From the NCBI RefSeq assembly GCF_004364125.1, contig NZ_SNZV01000005.1, positions 124,001 to 188,000 on the forward strand: a DNA stretch of 64,000 nt. The letters are read 5' to 3'. The notes below the pieces were generated by a model. It saw nothing but the letters and a program-made list of their open reading frames with translations. It did no database searches and was not told the DNA's origin. Below, piece by piece: positions 43,889 through 54,197 of the stretch. Origin of the DNA: Sphingobacterium paludis. GTDB taxonomy: Bacteria; Bacteroidota; Bacteroidia; Sphingobacteriales; Sphingobacteriaceae. The first letter of the stretch is position 1, and each line of letters opens with the position of its first letter. The position numbers and the translations under genes are program-made.

Positions 43889-46672
43889 TTAAATAACTAT
43901 ATTAATAATTTTCCCTTTCACAAAGATAATCTTTTTGACAGGCTTTGTCTCCAAAAACCGTTGCACATCAGCATTTTCAAGCACCAGGCTTTCCACTGTT
44001 TTTTGATCAAGATCAAGCGAAAGAGCGAGATTCATCTTCATTTTACCATTGATCGAAACGGGGTACGCAAACTCAGATTCGATTAAATAGTCCGCGTTAA
44101 AAACTGGATAAGATGCATAGGAGATTGCACCTTGCTCATTACCAAGTAGCGCCCACAACTCCTCCGTGATATGTGGCGCGTACGGCTGAAGCACAATGAT
44201 CAGATCCTGCAAAATCGCCCGTTTATTACATTTTAGCTCCGTAAGCTCGTTCACACAAATCATGAAGGCTGATACCGACGTATTGAATGAAAAACGCTCG
44301 ACATCGTCTTCTACTTTTTTGATAATCTTGTGGAGTGCTTTATATTCCGCTTTTGTAGGCTCAGCGTCTGTCACGGCAAAATTTCCGTCTGCGTCATGAA
44401 AAAGACGCCACAGCTTACGTAAGAATTTATATACCCCTTCTATACCATTTGTATTCCAAGGTTTTGACTGCTCAAGCGGCCCTAAAAACATCTCATACAG
44501 ACGCAGCGTATCTGCTCCGTAGGACTCGATAATGTCATCGGGATTAACCACGTTAAATTTTGACTTGGACATTTTTTCCACTTCAGAGCCACAAATATAC
44601 TTGCCATTTTCCAATACAAACTCGGCATCAGCAAAGTCTGGGCGAAACGACTTAAATTTGTCCGTATCCAACACATCATTGTAAACAATGTTAACGTCTA
44701 CATGCAAGGGGATGGTGTTATACTGATCTTTAAGACCGTACGATACAAAGAGGTTTGTTCCTTTGCCTTCTGCGTCTAATACGCGATAGACAAAGTTTGA
44801 ACGGCCTTGGATCATGCCCTGATTGATCAGCTTTTTGAATGGCTCTTCTTCGTTGTGATAACCTAGATCTTTTAACACCTTGTTCCAAAAGCGAGAGTAG
44901 AGCAAATGACCTGTAGCATGCTCTGAACCACCAATATATAAATCAACTGCTTTCCAATATGAAACAGAATTAGGGCTTGCAAACGCTCCATCGTTATTTG
45001 GATCCATATATCGAAACCAATACCAAGATGATCCTGCCCAACCCGGCATGGTACTCAACTCATACTCGTATTGATCGTTGTATTTCCAGTTCTCGGCACG
45101 ACCCAACGGCGGTTCGCCAGACTCTGTAGGCAAATACTTATCAACCTCAGGCAGTAGCAACGGAAGTTCGTCCTCTTTTAAGAGATAAGGTAAACCATTT
45201 TTAAAATATACGGGAACTGGCTCTCCCCAGTACCGTTGACGTCCGAAAATAGCATCGCGCATGCGGAAATTAACCTTGGCCTTGCCACGTTTCGACTCGA
45301 CCAATCGGTCGATCAAAGCGGGGACAGCTTGTTGGTAAGTCAACCCGTTGATAAAATCAGAATTGATGTAACGTCCGTTTTTATTGGGATCTGCAGCATC
45401 GTCGACCTCCTGCGTATCAGAAATCGGGATGATAGGCAAATTAAAAAATTTCGCGAAGAGGTAATCCCGCTGATCACCGGATGGCACCGCCATAACCGCG
45501 CCCGTGCCGTAGCTCGCCAAGACGTAATCCGCAATCCAAATTTGAACGTCTTCACCAGTAAGCGGATGTTTAGCAAACGAACCTGTAAAAGCCCCCGACA
45601 CCGTTTTGGTATCTGCCATACGATCCAACTCCGATTTTTTGGCCGTTCTATCCTTATACGATTCAATTTCTGCTCGTTGGCTATCGGTTGTTAAAGTTTC
45701 AACTAACTCATGTTCTGGCGCCAACACGATAAAGGACACACCATAAATCGTATCAACACGGGTCGTAAACACCTCGATATCCTGATTAATCTGAGGCACA
45801 GCGAACTTAACCGATGCGCCAACAGACTTGCCGATCCAATTGCGCTGCATTTCGATCAAAGGCTCCGGCCAGTCTATCGTCTCCAATCCGCGAAGTAAAC
45901 GGTCTGCGTACGCCGTGATACGCATCGACCATTGCATCATCTTTTTTTGCTCTACAGGATAGCCCCCACGTTCGGAAACACCATTGATTACTTCGTCATT
46001 GGCCAATACCGTTCCCAGTGCTGCACACCAGTTAACGGTGCTTTCCCGTAAATAAGCCAATCTATATTTTAATAATTCTTTTTGCTTTTCTTCCTCCGAA
46101 AACTGTTGCCATGCTGCGGCCGTAAAGACTGCAATATCGTCATCAGCTACGGCATCTACGCCCTCCGAACCATTTATGTCGAAATGCTCAACCAAGGCGG
46201 CGATAGGCTCCGCTTTATCCGACGCTTTGTTATACCAAGCGTCAAAAAGCTGCATAAAGATCCATTGCGTCCATTTATAATATGCAGCGTCTGATGTGCG
46301 AACCTCGCGCGACCAATCGTATGAAAAACCGATATTATCGAGCTGCTCTCGGTAGCGGTTTATGTTCACCTCCGTCGTGATAGCGGGATGCTGCCCGGTT
46401 TGGATGGCATATTGCTCTGCCGGCAAGCCAAAAGAATCATATCCCATCGGATGCAGGACGTTAAAACCTTTTAAACGCTTATAGCGTGCAAAGATATCGG
46501 AAGCAATATAGCCCAGTGGATGCCCAACATGGAGACCAGCACCCGACGGATAAGGAAACATATCCAATACATAGTACTTGGGTTTCTCCGTTGACTCCGA
46601 TGGCTGGAACGTTCCATGCGCTGCCCAAAATTTTTGCCACTTACTTTCTAAAGATTGATGATTATATTCCAT
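43889..46672 (-). CDS. leuS: Leucyl-tRNA synthetase
   Basis: A 927-aa class I synthetase. The HIGH-type motif is HVGHPLGY near residue 47, the editing domain follows, and the KMSKS loop reads KMSKSKFN near residue 697. The length (E. coli 860 aa) includes an insertion typical of Bacteroidota. It is a single-gene unit between the iteron-headed satD cassette and divergent ftsX. Confidence 0.97.
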   Translation of the reverse strand: MEYNHQSLESKWQKFWAAHGTFQPSESTEKPKYYVLDMFPYPSGAGLHVGHPLGYIASDIFARYKRLKGFNVLHPMGYDSFGLPAEQYAIQTGQHPAITTEVNINRYREQLDNIGFSYDWSREVRTSDAAYYKWTQWIFMQLFDAWYNKASDKAEPIAALVEHFDINGSEGVDAVADDDIAVFTAAAWQQFSEEEKQKELLKYRLAYLRESTVNWCAALGTVLANDEVINGVSERGGYPVEQKKMMQWSMRITAYADRLLRGLETIDWPEPLIEMQRNWIGKSVGASVKFAVPQINQDIEVFTTRVDTIYGVSFIVLAPEHELVETLTTDSQRAEIESYKDRTAKKSELDRMADTKTVSGAFTGSFAKHPLTGEDVQIWIADYVLASYGTGAVMAVPSGDQRDYLFAKFFNLPIIPISDTQEVDDAADPNKNGRYINSDFINGLTYQQAVPALIDRLVESKRGKAKVNFRMRDAIFGRQRYWGEPVPVYFKNGLPYLLKEDELPLLLPEVDKYLPTESGEPPLGRAENWKYNDQYEYELSTMPGWAGSSWYWFRYMDPNNDGAFASPNSVSYWKAVDLYIGGSEHATGHLLYSRFWNKVLKDLGYHNEEEPFKKLINQGMIQGRSNFVYRVLDAEGKGTNLFVSYGLKDQYNTIPLHVDVNIVYNDVLDTDKFKSFRPDFADAEFVLENGKYICGSEVEKMSKSKFNVVNPDDIIESYGADTLRLYEMFLGPLEQSKPWNTNGIEGVYKFLRKLWRLFHDADGNFAVTDAEPTKAEYKALHKIIKKVEDDVERFSFNTSVSAFMICVNELTELKCNKRAILQDLIIVLQPYAPHITEELWALLGNEQGAISYASYPVFNADYLIESEFAYPVSINGKMKMNLALSLDLDQKTVESLVLENADVQRFLETKPVKKIIFVKGKIINIVI

Positions 46673-46887
46673 TGTAACCTGTTGTGCTTAATCGAGAATA
46701 GAGGCGAAAATAGCTATTTTGCGTTAGAACTGATATAAAAGTTTCACAATAAACAATAAAATGCGCATATTGTAAGTTTAAGGAGTAGCGGATATTTTGC
46801 TCGGTTTAACGAAAGATATTACACGAAAATATTCCTTAAATGAGCATAATTATTTACTTTCGCATCAAAATACATTAAAAACAGTAT

Positions 46888-47766
46888 ATGTCGACTTACG
46901 AAGAAGGATCACCAAGAAAGAAAACAAAGTCTGTTTACGTCTCTACCGTTATCAGTATTGCGCTAGTGCTATTGATGACCGGGTTGCTGGGCTTAATATT
47001 AGTGCATGCAAAAAATCTCTCGAAGTATGTTAAAGAGAACATCGTTTTAAATATCATCGTCAATGATAATGTTAACGAAGGGGACGTCCTAGCCATGCAA
47101 AAAGATATTGAGAAAGATCCCTACGTATTACGCACAGAATATATCAGCAAGGAATTAGCTGCAAAAAATTTGAAGGAAGATCTGGGTGAAGATTTCGTAG
47201 AATATTTAGGGCATAACCCGTTATTGCCTTCCATCGATGTCTATCTAAAAGAGCAATACGCGAATACCGACAGTATTCAGACTTTTATACAAATGGCGTC
47301 CAAGAATAGCCGCGTCAAGGAAATTGTTTACCAGGAGTCGCTTATCGATATGGTGAACAAAAATATTCGCATTATTGGTATGGTCGTTCTAGCTTTTACC
47401 GTGGTATTGCTCATTATTGCAGTTGCGTTGATAAACAACACCATCCGTTTAGCCATCTATTCGCAACGCTTTCTTATCAAGAGTATGCAACTTATTGGTG
47501 CTACGAAAAATTTCATTCGAAAGCCCTACCTCTTTTATGGTATATTCCATGGGCTTTTAGGATCATTGATCGCTATATTGTTGCTCATTTTCACGTTGCA
47601 ATTCGCGCAAAAACAAATTCCTGACTTGGTTTTTCTACGGAATTGGTATGAGTTTGGCGCCATATTCCTGATCGTTGTGATGCTGGGCGTCCTGATATCC
47701 GGATTTAGCACTTACTTTGCCGTAACGAAATATCTAAAAGCCAAGTCACACAGTCTATATCGTTAA
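46888..47766 (+). CDS. ftsX: Cell division permease-like protein FtsX
   Basis: A 292-aa inner-membrane protein that with the FtsE ATPase controls peptidoglycan hydrolases at the septum. There is a first helix (residues about 20-43), a large extracellular loop, then three helices including IGMVVLAFTVVLLIIAVALINNTIRLAI (split) and QLIGATKNFIRKPYLFYG, typical of FtsX. ftsE is not in the window. It heads an operon of DUF3098, uppP, truB and ribF. Confidence 0.9.
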   Translation: MSTYEEGSPRKKTKSVYVSTVISIALVLLMTGLLGLILVHAKNLSKYVKENIVLNIIVNDNVNEGDVLAMQKDIEKDPYVLRTEYISKELAAKNLKEDLGEDFVEYLGHNPLLPSIDVYLKEQYANTDSIQTFIQMASKNSRVKEIVYQESLIDMVNKNIRIIGMVVLAFTVVLLIIAVALINNTIRLAIYSQRFLIKSMQLIGATKNFIRKPYLFYGIFHGLLGSLIAILLLIFTLQFAQKQIPDLVFLRNWYEFGAIFLIVVMLGVLISGFSTYFAVTKYLKAKSHSLYR

Positions 47767-47783
47767 CTATACGTCATCAACAC

Positions 47784-48038
47784 ATGTCGGAAAAAAAAAT
47801 CAAAACTTCAGCATCGACAAGCAACGCGCGAGCTAGCTTTCCTTTTGAAAAAATAAACTATCAGCTTTTGATAGCAAGTATTGTGGTCGTCGTCATTGGT
47901 TTTTTGCTGATGATGGGTACAGAAGACATATACAGCTTTACCAAAATCACGTTGGCTCCACTTGTAGTTGTCCTGGGTTTTGCCTTAGGGTTTGTTTCTA
48001 TTTTATATAAACCAAAAAGCAAAAACACAGACAACTAA
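47784..48038 (+). CDS. DUF3098 family small membrane protein
   Basis: An 84-aa protein with two helices (YQLLIASIVVVVIGFLLMM and LAPLVVVLGFALGFVSILY). It is conserved in Bacteroidota between ftsX and uppP. Function unknown. It lies 17 bp after ftsX and overlaps uppP by 1 nt. Confidence 0.85.
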   Translation: MSEKKIKTSASTSNARASFPFEKINYQLLIASIVVVVIGFLLMMGTEDIYSFTKITLAPLVVVLGFALGFVSILYKPKSKNTDN

Positions 48039-48832
48039 TGACATATTTCGAAGCTATTGTTTTAGCGATCATTGAAGGATTGACGGAATTTTTACCGGTA
48101 TCTTCAACGGGTCATATGATTATAGGGACAGCATTGATGGGCATGGAGCCCTCTCCGTTTGTGAAGCTTTTTACTATTGTGATACAATTAGGAACGATCT
48201 TATCCGTATTAGTCCTCTATTTCAAACGGTTCTTTAGATCACTGGATTTTTACTATAAGCTCGTTGTAGCAGCTATTCCTGCCTCCGTTTTAGGCCTCTT
48301 GCTCAATGATTTTATAGATTCACTTTTAGAAAGCCCACTCACTGTAGCCGTTATGCTGGTGATAGGTGGCTTGGCTCTTTTATTTGTCGACAAATGGTTT
48401 AACAAGCCTCAAATTGATAATTCGGACGACATCTCGTATAAGCAATCTTTTATCATTGGATTGTACCAATGTTTGGCATTAATTCCCGGGACTTCGCGGT
48501 CAGCCAGCACCATCGTCGGTGCAATGACACAAAATTTGACGCGTAAAGCAGCGGCAGAATTCTCATTCTTCCTTGCCATTCCTATGATGTTAGGGGCCTC
48601 CATCGTGAAACTCTACAAATTTTTGAAGGAAGGTCACACCTTTTCTGGTGAAGAGGTAAACTTGTTAATCGTGGGAAACGTCATTGGGTTTATCGTCGCT
48701 ATCATCGCTATCAAAACCTTTATAAACCTACTGACGAAATATGGTTTTAAAGTCTTCGGATGGTATAGAATTATTGTGGGACTCGTGATTATTGGATTCA
48801 TATTGAGCGGGCAAAGTCTGCAACTTATATAA
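48038..48832 (+). CDS. uppP: Undecaprenyl-diphosphate phosphatase
   Basis: A 264-aa membrane enzyme that recycles undecaprenyl pyrophosphate for peptidoglycan synthesis and gives bacitracin resistance. The catalytic motifs are EGLTEFLPVSSTGHM (residues 12-26) and PGTSRSASTIVGAM. Translation is coupled to DUF3098 (TAATG) and truB starts right after its stop. Confidence 0.96.
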   Translation: MTYFEAIVLAIIEGLTEFLPVSSTGHMIIGTALMGMEPSPFVKLFTIVIQLGTILSVLVLYFKRFFRSLDFYYKLVVAAIPASVLGLLLNDFIDSLLESPLTVAVMLVIGGLALLFVDKWFNKPQIDNSDDISYKQSFIIGLYQCLALIPGTSRSASTIVGAMTQNLTRKAAAEFSFFLAIPMMLGASIVKLYKFLKEGHTFSGEEVNLLIVGNVIGFIVAIIAIKTFINLLTKYGFKVFGWYRIIVGLVIIGFILSGQSLQLI

Positions 48833-49555
48833 ATGACAGATATGGCAGAAACCAGCTCTTCGGCATTTCAATTTGCGGAGGGCGAGGTACTTTTGGTAGA
48901 TAAACCACTGGAATGGACCAGTTTTGACGTGGTTGGAAAGTTGAGAAATAGCATGAAGCCTTTAAAAATAAAGGTTGGTCATGCCGGTACGCTAGACCCT
49001 TTGGCTACCGGACTATTGATTATATGTACCGGGAAGTTTACTAAGCGGATAGACTCTTTTCAGGCAGAGGACAAGGAGTATACCGGGATCATCAACCTGA
49101 GCGGATCTACGCCCTCGTATGACCTCGAAACGTCCATCGACCATCCCTCAGATTACGAACACCTTACTGACGAAGAAATTCATGCGGCCACGGCTTCATT
49201 TTTAGGTGATATCGCACAATACCCTCCAGCGCATTCTGCCATAAAAATAAATGGTGAGCGGGTATATGAGAAGGCGCGGCGTGGTGAAGAGGTTGAGCTC
49301 AAAGCACGAAACATCCGGATCGCCCAATTTACTATTGAGAAAATTGCACTGCCTGAGGTTCATTTCAGAATTACATGTTCGAAAGGAACATATATCCGAT
49401 CCATTGCGCACGACTTTGGCAAAGCGCTTGGGGTAGGCGCGCATCTCAGCAAACTGCGCAGAACAAAAAGTGGGAATTTCGACGTAAAAGATGCTTGGCA
49501 GTTGCAAAATCTAATCGAAAAGATTAAATTACAGAAAACCACTAATCAAGAATAA
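48833..49555 (+). CDS. truB: tRNA pseudouridine(55) synthase
   Basis: A 240-aa enzyme. The catalytic Asp is in GHAGTLDPLATGLL. VDKPLEWTSFDVV lies near the N-terminus, and SKGTYIRSIAHDFG and GAHLSKLRRTKSG in the second half match TruB. The ATG abuts the uppP stop; a second ATG at 48842 is the alternative start. Confidence 0.96.
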   Translation: MTDMAETSSSAFQFAEGEVLLVDKPLEWTSFDVVGKLRNSMKPLKIKVGHAGTLDPLATGLLIICTGKFTKRIDSFQAEDKEYTGIINLSGSTPSYDLETSIDHPSDYEHLTDEEIHAATASFLGDIAQYPPAHSAIKINGERVYEKARRGEEVELKARNIRIAQFTIEKIALPEVHFRITCSKGTYIRSIAHDFGKALGVGAHLSKLRRTKSGNFDVKDAWQLQNLIEKIKLQKTTNQE

Positions 49556-49573
49556 ATAATCCTAAGCAAAGGA

Positions 49574-50563
49574 ATGAAAATATACAGAAGCCTGGATGAG
49601 TTTGAGACCTTGTCAAATGCTGTCGTCACTATAGGTACTTTTGATGGCGTCCATATCGGTCATCAAAAGATTTTATCGAAATTAAAAGAATGTGCTAACG
49701 AGATCGGCGGAGAGACTGTACTATTGACATTTTTCCCGCATCCGCGGTTGATTATCAATCCGAATGATGATAACCTTCGATTAATAAACGACATTGAAGA
49801 GAAGTCTCATCGATTGGCACTATCCGGTATTGATCACCTTATCATCACGCCCTTTACACGCGATTTTTCGAATCAAACCCCCGAAGAATATATCAGCAAT
49901 GTGCTGGTTGGAAAATTGGGTACAAAGCAAATTGTAATCGGCTATGACCACCATTTCGGTAAAGATCGAAAAGGCTCCATAAAAGATCTCAAACATTTCT
50001 CGGAAATTTATGATTATGCCGTCGAGCAGATTCCGGAACAGGATATCGAAGATGTCGCGGTGTCATCAACACGAATCCGGGAGTCGCTGATCAAGGGCGA
50101 TATAGAAACTGCTAATAAATATTTGGGCTACCCATTTGAATTGACGGGTACCGTGGTTCGTGGCGATCAGATCGGACGGGAAATAGGTTTCCCAACCGCT
50201 AACTTAAATGTGCACGAAGCCCATAAGCTGATTCCGGCCTATGGCATTTACGCCGTGCAAGCTGAAATATATCCAACGGTGCCCTTCATCGAAACAGGCG
50301 ATTATATCGACCCACAACCCGAACGCATTGCCAAAGGTATGGCTTATATCGGCACGCGACCTACAGTGGATGGAATGAACCGTAAGATTGAGATCAACCT
50401 CCTCGATTTTAAAGATGATATTTATACAAAAACCTTGCGCGTGAAGTTTTTAAAATTTATCCGACACGATCAATGGTTTGAATCGCTTCATGCGATGAAA
50501 GAGCAAATTAAGGACGATGAAAAGTCTATACGGCAATTCTTCGACGAGCGGGATAGTTTTTAA
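49574..50563 (+). CDS. ribF: Bifunctional riboflavin kinase / FAD synthetase
   Basis: A 329-aa enzyme making FMN and FAD. The N-terminal nucleotidyltransferase has GTFDGVHIGHQK with the HxGH motif and ISSTRIRE-like VSSTRIRESL. The C-terminal flavokinase begins at about residue 190 with GTVVRGDQIGREIGFPTANL. It ends the ftsX operon at a terminator. Confidence 0.96.
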   Translation: MKIYRSLDEFETLSNAVVTIGTFDGVHIGHQKILSKLKECANEIGGETVLLTFFPHPRLIINPNDDNLRLINDIEEKSHRLALSGIDHLIITPFTRDFSNQTPEEYISNVLVGKLGTKQIVIGYDHHFGKDRKGSIKDLKHFSEIYDYAVEQIPEQDIEDVAVSSTRIRESLIKGDIETANKYLGYPFELTGTVVRGDQIGREIGFPTANLNVHEAHKLIPAYGIYAVQAEIYPTVPFIETGDYIDPQPERIAKGMAYIGTRPTVDGMNRKIEINLLDFKDDIYTKTLRVKFLKFIRHDQWFESLHAMKEQIKDDEKSIRQFFDERDSF

Positions 50564-50568
50564 ACAAC

Positions 50569-50607
50569 AAAAAGGGATCGGTTATTATCATTTACCGATC
50601 CCTTTTT
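50569..50607. terminator. Bidirectional terminator between ribF and cmk
   Basis: A 14-bp stem AAAAAGGGATCGGT / ACCGATCCCTTTTT with an 11-nt loop. The cmk stop codon lies at the edge of the loop, so the hairpin overlaps the end of that gene. Confidence 0.92.
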
Positions 50608-51275
50608 CTTTTTTCGTATTGCGCTAAAACGATGGCGAGTTGCTGCTCTTGATCCAATGAAGAATTGTCGAGCACGAAGGCATCTTCGGCCTGCCGCAGC
50701 GGGCTCTCTTCACGGGTGCTATCAATATGGTCACGATGTGCTAGATTATCGATTACCTCCTCCATCGTGACAGTTTCGCCCTTTGCTGCCAGCTCTGCAA
50801 AGCGTCGCTCTGCGCGAACCCTGGGGTTTGCAGTCATAAAAATTTTGAGATCAGCATCTGGAAATACAGTTGTTCCGATATCTCGGCCGTCCATAACAAT
50901 ATTTCTTCGCCGACCCAATTTTTGCTGCTGTGCGACCATGGCATGTCGTACCTCCTTAATGGCGCTGATCTCACTCACCATATCCGAAATGTACATCATC
51001 CTGATTTCTTCCGTTACATCTTCCTCATTCAATAGGATCTGTAGCTTACCGGCATTTGGAACAAAATCTATATGTATATTTTCCAATGCAGATTCGATTG
51101 CGCTTGTATCCTGAAGGTCGATATTATTTCGTAGAAAAAATAGCGTGACAGCCCTGTACATTGCGCCACTATCAATAAACACAAAATGTAACTTTTTAGC
51201 CAAAGCTTTGGCCACGGTACTTTTTCCACATGATGAAAAGCCGTCAATTGCGATAACAAAATTGTTCCTCGCCAT
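50592..51275 (-). CDS. cmk: Cytidylate kinase
   Basis: A 227-aa enzyme phosphorylating CMP and dCMP. The P-loop is GFSSCGKST near residues 11-19, followed by the FIDSGAMYRAVTL substrate region and DGRDIGTTVFPDADLKIFMTA. The open frame continues upstream to 51410, but the family begins at MARNNFVIAIDG, so I chose 51275. Its ATG overlaps the stop of the upstream gene by 1 nt. Confidence 0.94.
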   Translation of the reverse strand: MARNNFVIAIDGFSSCGKSTVAKALAKKLHFVFIDSGAMYRAVTLFFLRNNIDLQDTSAIESALENIHIDFVPNAGKLQILLNEEDVTEEIRMMYISDMVSEISAIKEVRHAMVAQQQKLGRRRNIVMDGRDIGTTVFPDADLKIFMTANPRVRAERRFAELAAKGETVTMEEVIDNLAHRDHIDSTREESPLRQAEDAFVLDNSSLDQEQQLAIVLAQYEKRKRDR

Positions 51276-51688
51276 TAGCGCGTCCCTCCTATTAATATGC
51301 CTGCTTTGTTGACCAGCGGTACCTTCATCAGGTTCTCGTCGACAATACTTTCCGGCAGGAAGATGTACTTCTTGTCGTAAATGGTCTTGTCGATATAATA
51401 GCTTAACCAATATTCATTCGTTAGTCCGAAAACCTGCGTATCGATGGCTTCGATTTTAACGGCACTTTGAGCCGAGACGTCTCCTATAAAATGTCGGAGG
51501 GTAGTTGTCTTCACTTCTCGACCATCTTTTTGACCATAGCCTTTTGAAGAAACCAACACATTGCTGATATCGTGGTTTTTCTCATTAACCAAATATACAT
51601 TCCATATCTTTTCCAGCGGTGTTTCGCTTTCAAGCACAATGGCAATGGAAATATCTTCCACGATATTTTCCGGCAGATCCTTTTTCAT
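51275..51688 (-). CDS. Conserved hypothetical protein, 137 aa
   Basis: A soluble protein starting MKKDLPENIVEDISIAIV, with an acidic N-terminus and beta-rich middle (TLRHFIGDVSAQSAVKIEAID). I know it only as a conserved Bacteroidota protein between topA and cmk. It begins 3 bp after the topA stop and is coupled to cmk by a 1-nt overlap. Confidence 0.78.
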   Translation of the reverse strand: MKKDLPENIVEDISIAIVLESETPLEKIWNVYLVNEKNHDISNVLVSSKGYGQKDGREVKTTTLRHFIGDVSAQSAVKIEAIDTQVFGLTNEYWLSYYIDKTIYDKKYIFLPESIVDENLMKVPLVNKAGILIGGTR

Positions 51689-51691
51689 TGT

Positions 51692-54103
51692 TTATTTCTT
51701 CGTTTTTGCTTTCGGGGCTGCTTTTTTTGTTGTGGTTTTCTTCGTCGTACTTTTCTTTGTGGTAGCCGTTTTTGCAGCCGATTTTTTCGCTGCCGCTGCT
51801 TTTCCTTTTGGATCTGCATCGGCCCACTTCAACACATCCTCGTAGGTGATCTTCTCTATATCCGTGCCTTTCGGAATTTTTATGTTCTGCTTACCCAAAC
51901 GGATAAAAGGCCCCCAGCGTCCGTTCTCGATTTGAGCTTCTGCATTTTCTTCGAACACACGGATGACTTTTTCTATATCTTTCTGACGTTTATCTTTAAT
52001 AATCTGGATGGCCTCTTCCTCGGAAACATCCATCGGATCCATTCCTTTCGGAAGCGAATAAAACGCGCTTGCATGCCGAATATACGGACCAAAGCGGCCT
52101 ATGGCTACCGTCATTTCTTTTTCTTCAAATTCACCAACTTTCTTCGGAAGCTTGAAAAGATCCATTGCCTCTTCGAACGTAATGGTTTCGATCATCTGCC
52201 CCTTGCGCAGCGATGCAAACCGCGGTTTCTCTTCGTCGTCCGCACTGCCTATTTGCACGAGTGGGCCAAATCTTCCTACCCGGACCGTGACCGGCTTGCC
52301 TGATGCGGGATCTACGCCCAACTCGCGTTCGTGGCTTGCCCGATCTGCATTTTCCAAGGTATCTTGAATGCCATCGTGAAACGGACCATAAAACGCCTTC
52401 AGCATCGCTGTCCATTCTTTATCACCTTGTGCAATTTCGTCGAATTCCTTTTCCACCTTTGCGGTAAAATGGTAATCGATAATATCGTTGAAATGTTCGA
52501 CAAGGAAATCGTTGACCAAAACGCCAATATCTGTAGGGAACATCTTGGAGCGTTCTGCCCCCGTCATCTCTGACTTTATGTTTTCTATGACCTGGCCATT
52601 TTCCATCGCGAGCACGGTATACTGTCGTTCTCTACCATCGCGGTCTTCTTTTACCACGTAGCCACGATTTTGAATGGTTGATATAGTAGGTGCATACGTA
52701 GACGGGCGGCCAATACCCAATTCTTCTAATTTTTTGACTAGCGAAGCTTCGGTGTAACGAGCTGGTGGCCTCGAGAAGCGCTCGGTGGCATTCATATCCT
52801 TCAAATTCAACGCCTGCCCTTTCTCTAAAGGAGGAAGCAGCGCATTGTCCCCTTCTTGCTCCTGGCCAGCATCGTTGTCATCGTCAGTAGATTCCATGTA
52901 TACTTTAAGGAAGCCGTCAAATTTCATGATCTCGCCCGTAGCAACAAGATCCTCTGTTCGCGTAGAAACATCAATTCTTGCGGTCGTCTTCTCAAATTCG
53001 GCTTCACTCATTTGTGAGGCAATTGCCCGTTTCCATATCAGTTCGTACAATCTCCGTTCGGCGTTGTCGCCTTCCACGCTATGTTCGGAAAAATAGGTCG
53101 GACGGATAGCTTCGTGCGCTTCCTGCGCGCCCGCAGACTTCGTTTTATAGCGGCGAACTTTGTGATAACGATCACCATAAGCTTTTATAATCTCCTCCTC
53201 AGCCGCTGCAATAGCTGTATCGCTCAGGTTTACCGAGTCTGTACGCATATAGGTAATACGTCCAGCTTCATAGAGTCGCTGGGCGACCTGCATGGTCCGT
53301 GCTACGGAAAATCCTAATTTCCTGCTCGCTTCCTGCTGTAACGTAGACGTTGTGAAGGGCGCGGACGGCGTACGTTTGGCCGGCTTCTTTTCTAGGGAAG
53401 AGATTTCAAAAGATGCTTGCAGGCAATCTTGCAGAAACTGCTTGGCCTCTTCTTTCTTTTCAAATCTATGTGGTAGTTCAGCTTTAAACTGCTCTTTGCC
53501 TTTTCCTGTTGTAAATTGTGCTACAATTTTAAAAGAGGCTTCGGCTTGAAATTTATTAATATCGCGTTCACGCTCTACGATCAAACGAACGGCTACCGAT
53601 TGAACACGCCCAGCAGAAAGGGATGGCTTTACTTTTTTCCACAATACGGGCGAAAGTTCAAAACCGACCAACCGATCGAGCACGCGCCGAGCTTGTTGCG
53701 CGTTCACCAAGTTGTAATCAATTTTCCGTGGCTGGTCAATCGCCTTCAGTATAGCAGGTTTTGTTATTTCATGAAAAACGATACGTTTCGTTTTGCTATC
53801 ATTCAGGGCAAGTGTTTCATAAAGATGCCAAGATATTGCTTCTCCCTCGCGGTCTTCATCGGACGCTAACCAAACCATCTCTGCGGCTTTAGCTAGCTTC
53901 TTTAACTCACTGACAACGGACTTCTTATCAGATGGAACCTCATATTTTTGTTCAAAGTTATTTTCTGTATCAATAGCGTCATCGGTCTTTACCAAATCCC
54001 GGATATGGCCGTAACTGGATTTCACTAAAAAATCCTTTCCTAAGTATCCTTCTATTGTTTTGGCTTTCGCCGGTGACTCTACTATCAATAAATTTTTTGC
54101 CAT
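51692..54103 (-). CDS. topA: DNA topoisomerase I
   Basis: An 803-aa type IA topoisomerase. The Toprim domain opens with LLIVESPAKAKTIEGYLG and has ASDEDREGEAISWHL. The active-site tyrosine is in GRITYMRTDS. The C-terminus has three repeats with a FGPxV/FGPYI/WGPFI pattern (TopoC-type, no zinc cysteines) and ends in a Lys/Thr/Ala-rich tail of about 35 residues. The enzyme relaxes negative supercoils. Confidence 0.96.
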   Translation of the reverse strand: MAKNLLIVESPAKAKTIEGYLGKDFLVKSSYGHIRDLVKTDDAIDTENNFEQKYEVPSDKKSVVSELKKLAKAAEMVWLASDEDREGEAISWHLYETLALNDSKTKRIVFHEITKPAILKAIDQPRKIDYNLVNAQQARRVLDRLVGFELSPVLWKKVKPSLSAGRVQSVAVRLIVERERDINKFQAEASFKIVAQFTTGKGKEQFKAELPHRFEKKEEAKQFLQDCLQASFEISSLEKKPAKRTPSAPFTTSTLQQEASRKLGFSVARTMQVAQRLYEAGRITYMRTDSVNLSDTAIAAAEEEIIKAYGDRYHKVRRYKTKSAGAQEAHEAIRPTYFSEHSVEGDNAERRLYELIWKRAIASQMSEAEFEKTTARIDVSTRTEDLVATGEIMKFDGFLKVYMESTDDDNDAGQEQEGDNALLPPLEKGQALNLKDMNATERFSRPPARYTEASLVKKLEELGIGRPSTYAPTISTIQNRGYVVKEDRDGRERQYTVLAMENGQVIENIKSEMTGAERSKMFPTDIGVLVNDFLVEHFNDIIDYHFTAKVEKEFDEIAQGDKEWTAMLKAFYGPFHDGIQDTLENADRASHERELGVDPASGKPVTVRVGRFGPLVQIGSADDEEKPRFASLRKGQMIETITFEEAMDLFKLPKKVGEFEEKEMTVAIGRFGPYIRHASAFYSLPKGMDPMDVSEEEAIQIIKDKRQKDIEKVIRVFEENAEAQIENGRWGPFIRLGKQNIKIPKGTDIEKITYEDVLKWADADPKGKAAAAKKSAAKTATTKKSTTKKTTTKKAAPKAKTKK

Positions 54104-54197
54104 CTATAAATTGAATGATTTTTGCAAATAAAGCTATTTCAAAATGGAATGACAATACTTTTTGTCACTTCCTCCAAAAAATATGGATAACCTTCCT

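Noticed and set aside
51572..52303. 243-codon open frame on the plus strand
   Set aside because: It lies antisense to the end of topA and to the adjoining hypothetical gene, has low-complexity Phe/Cys-rich composition, and no family resemblance.
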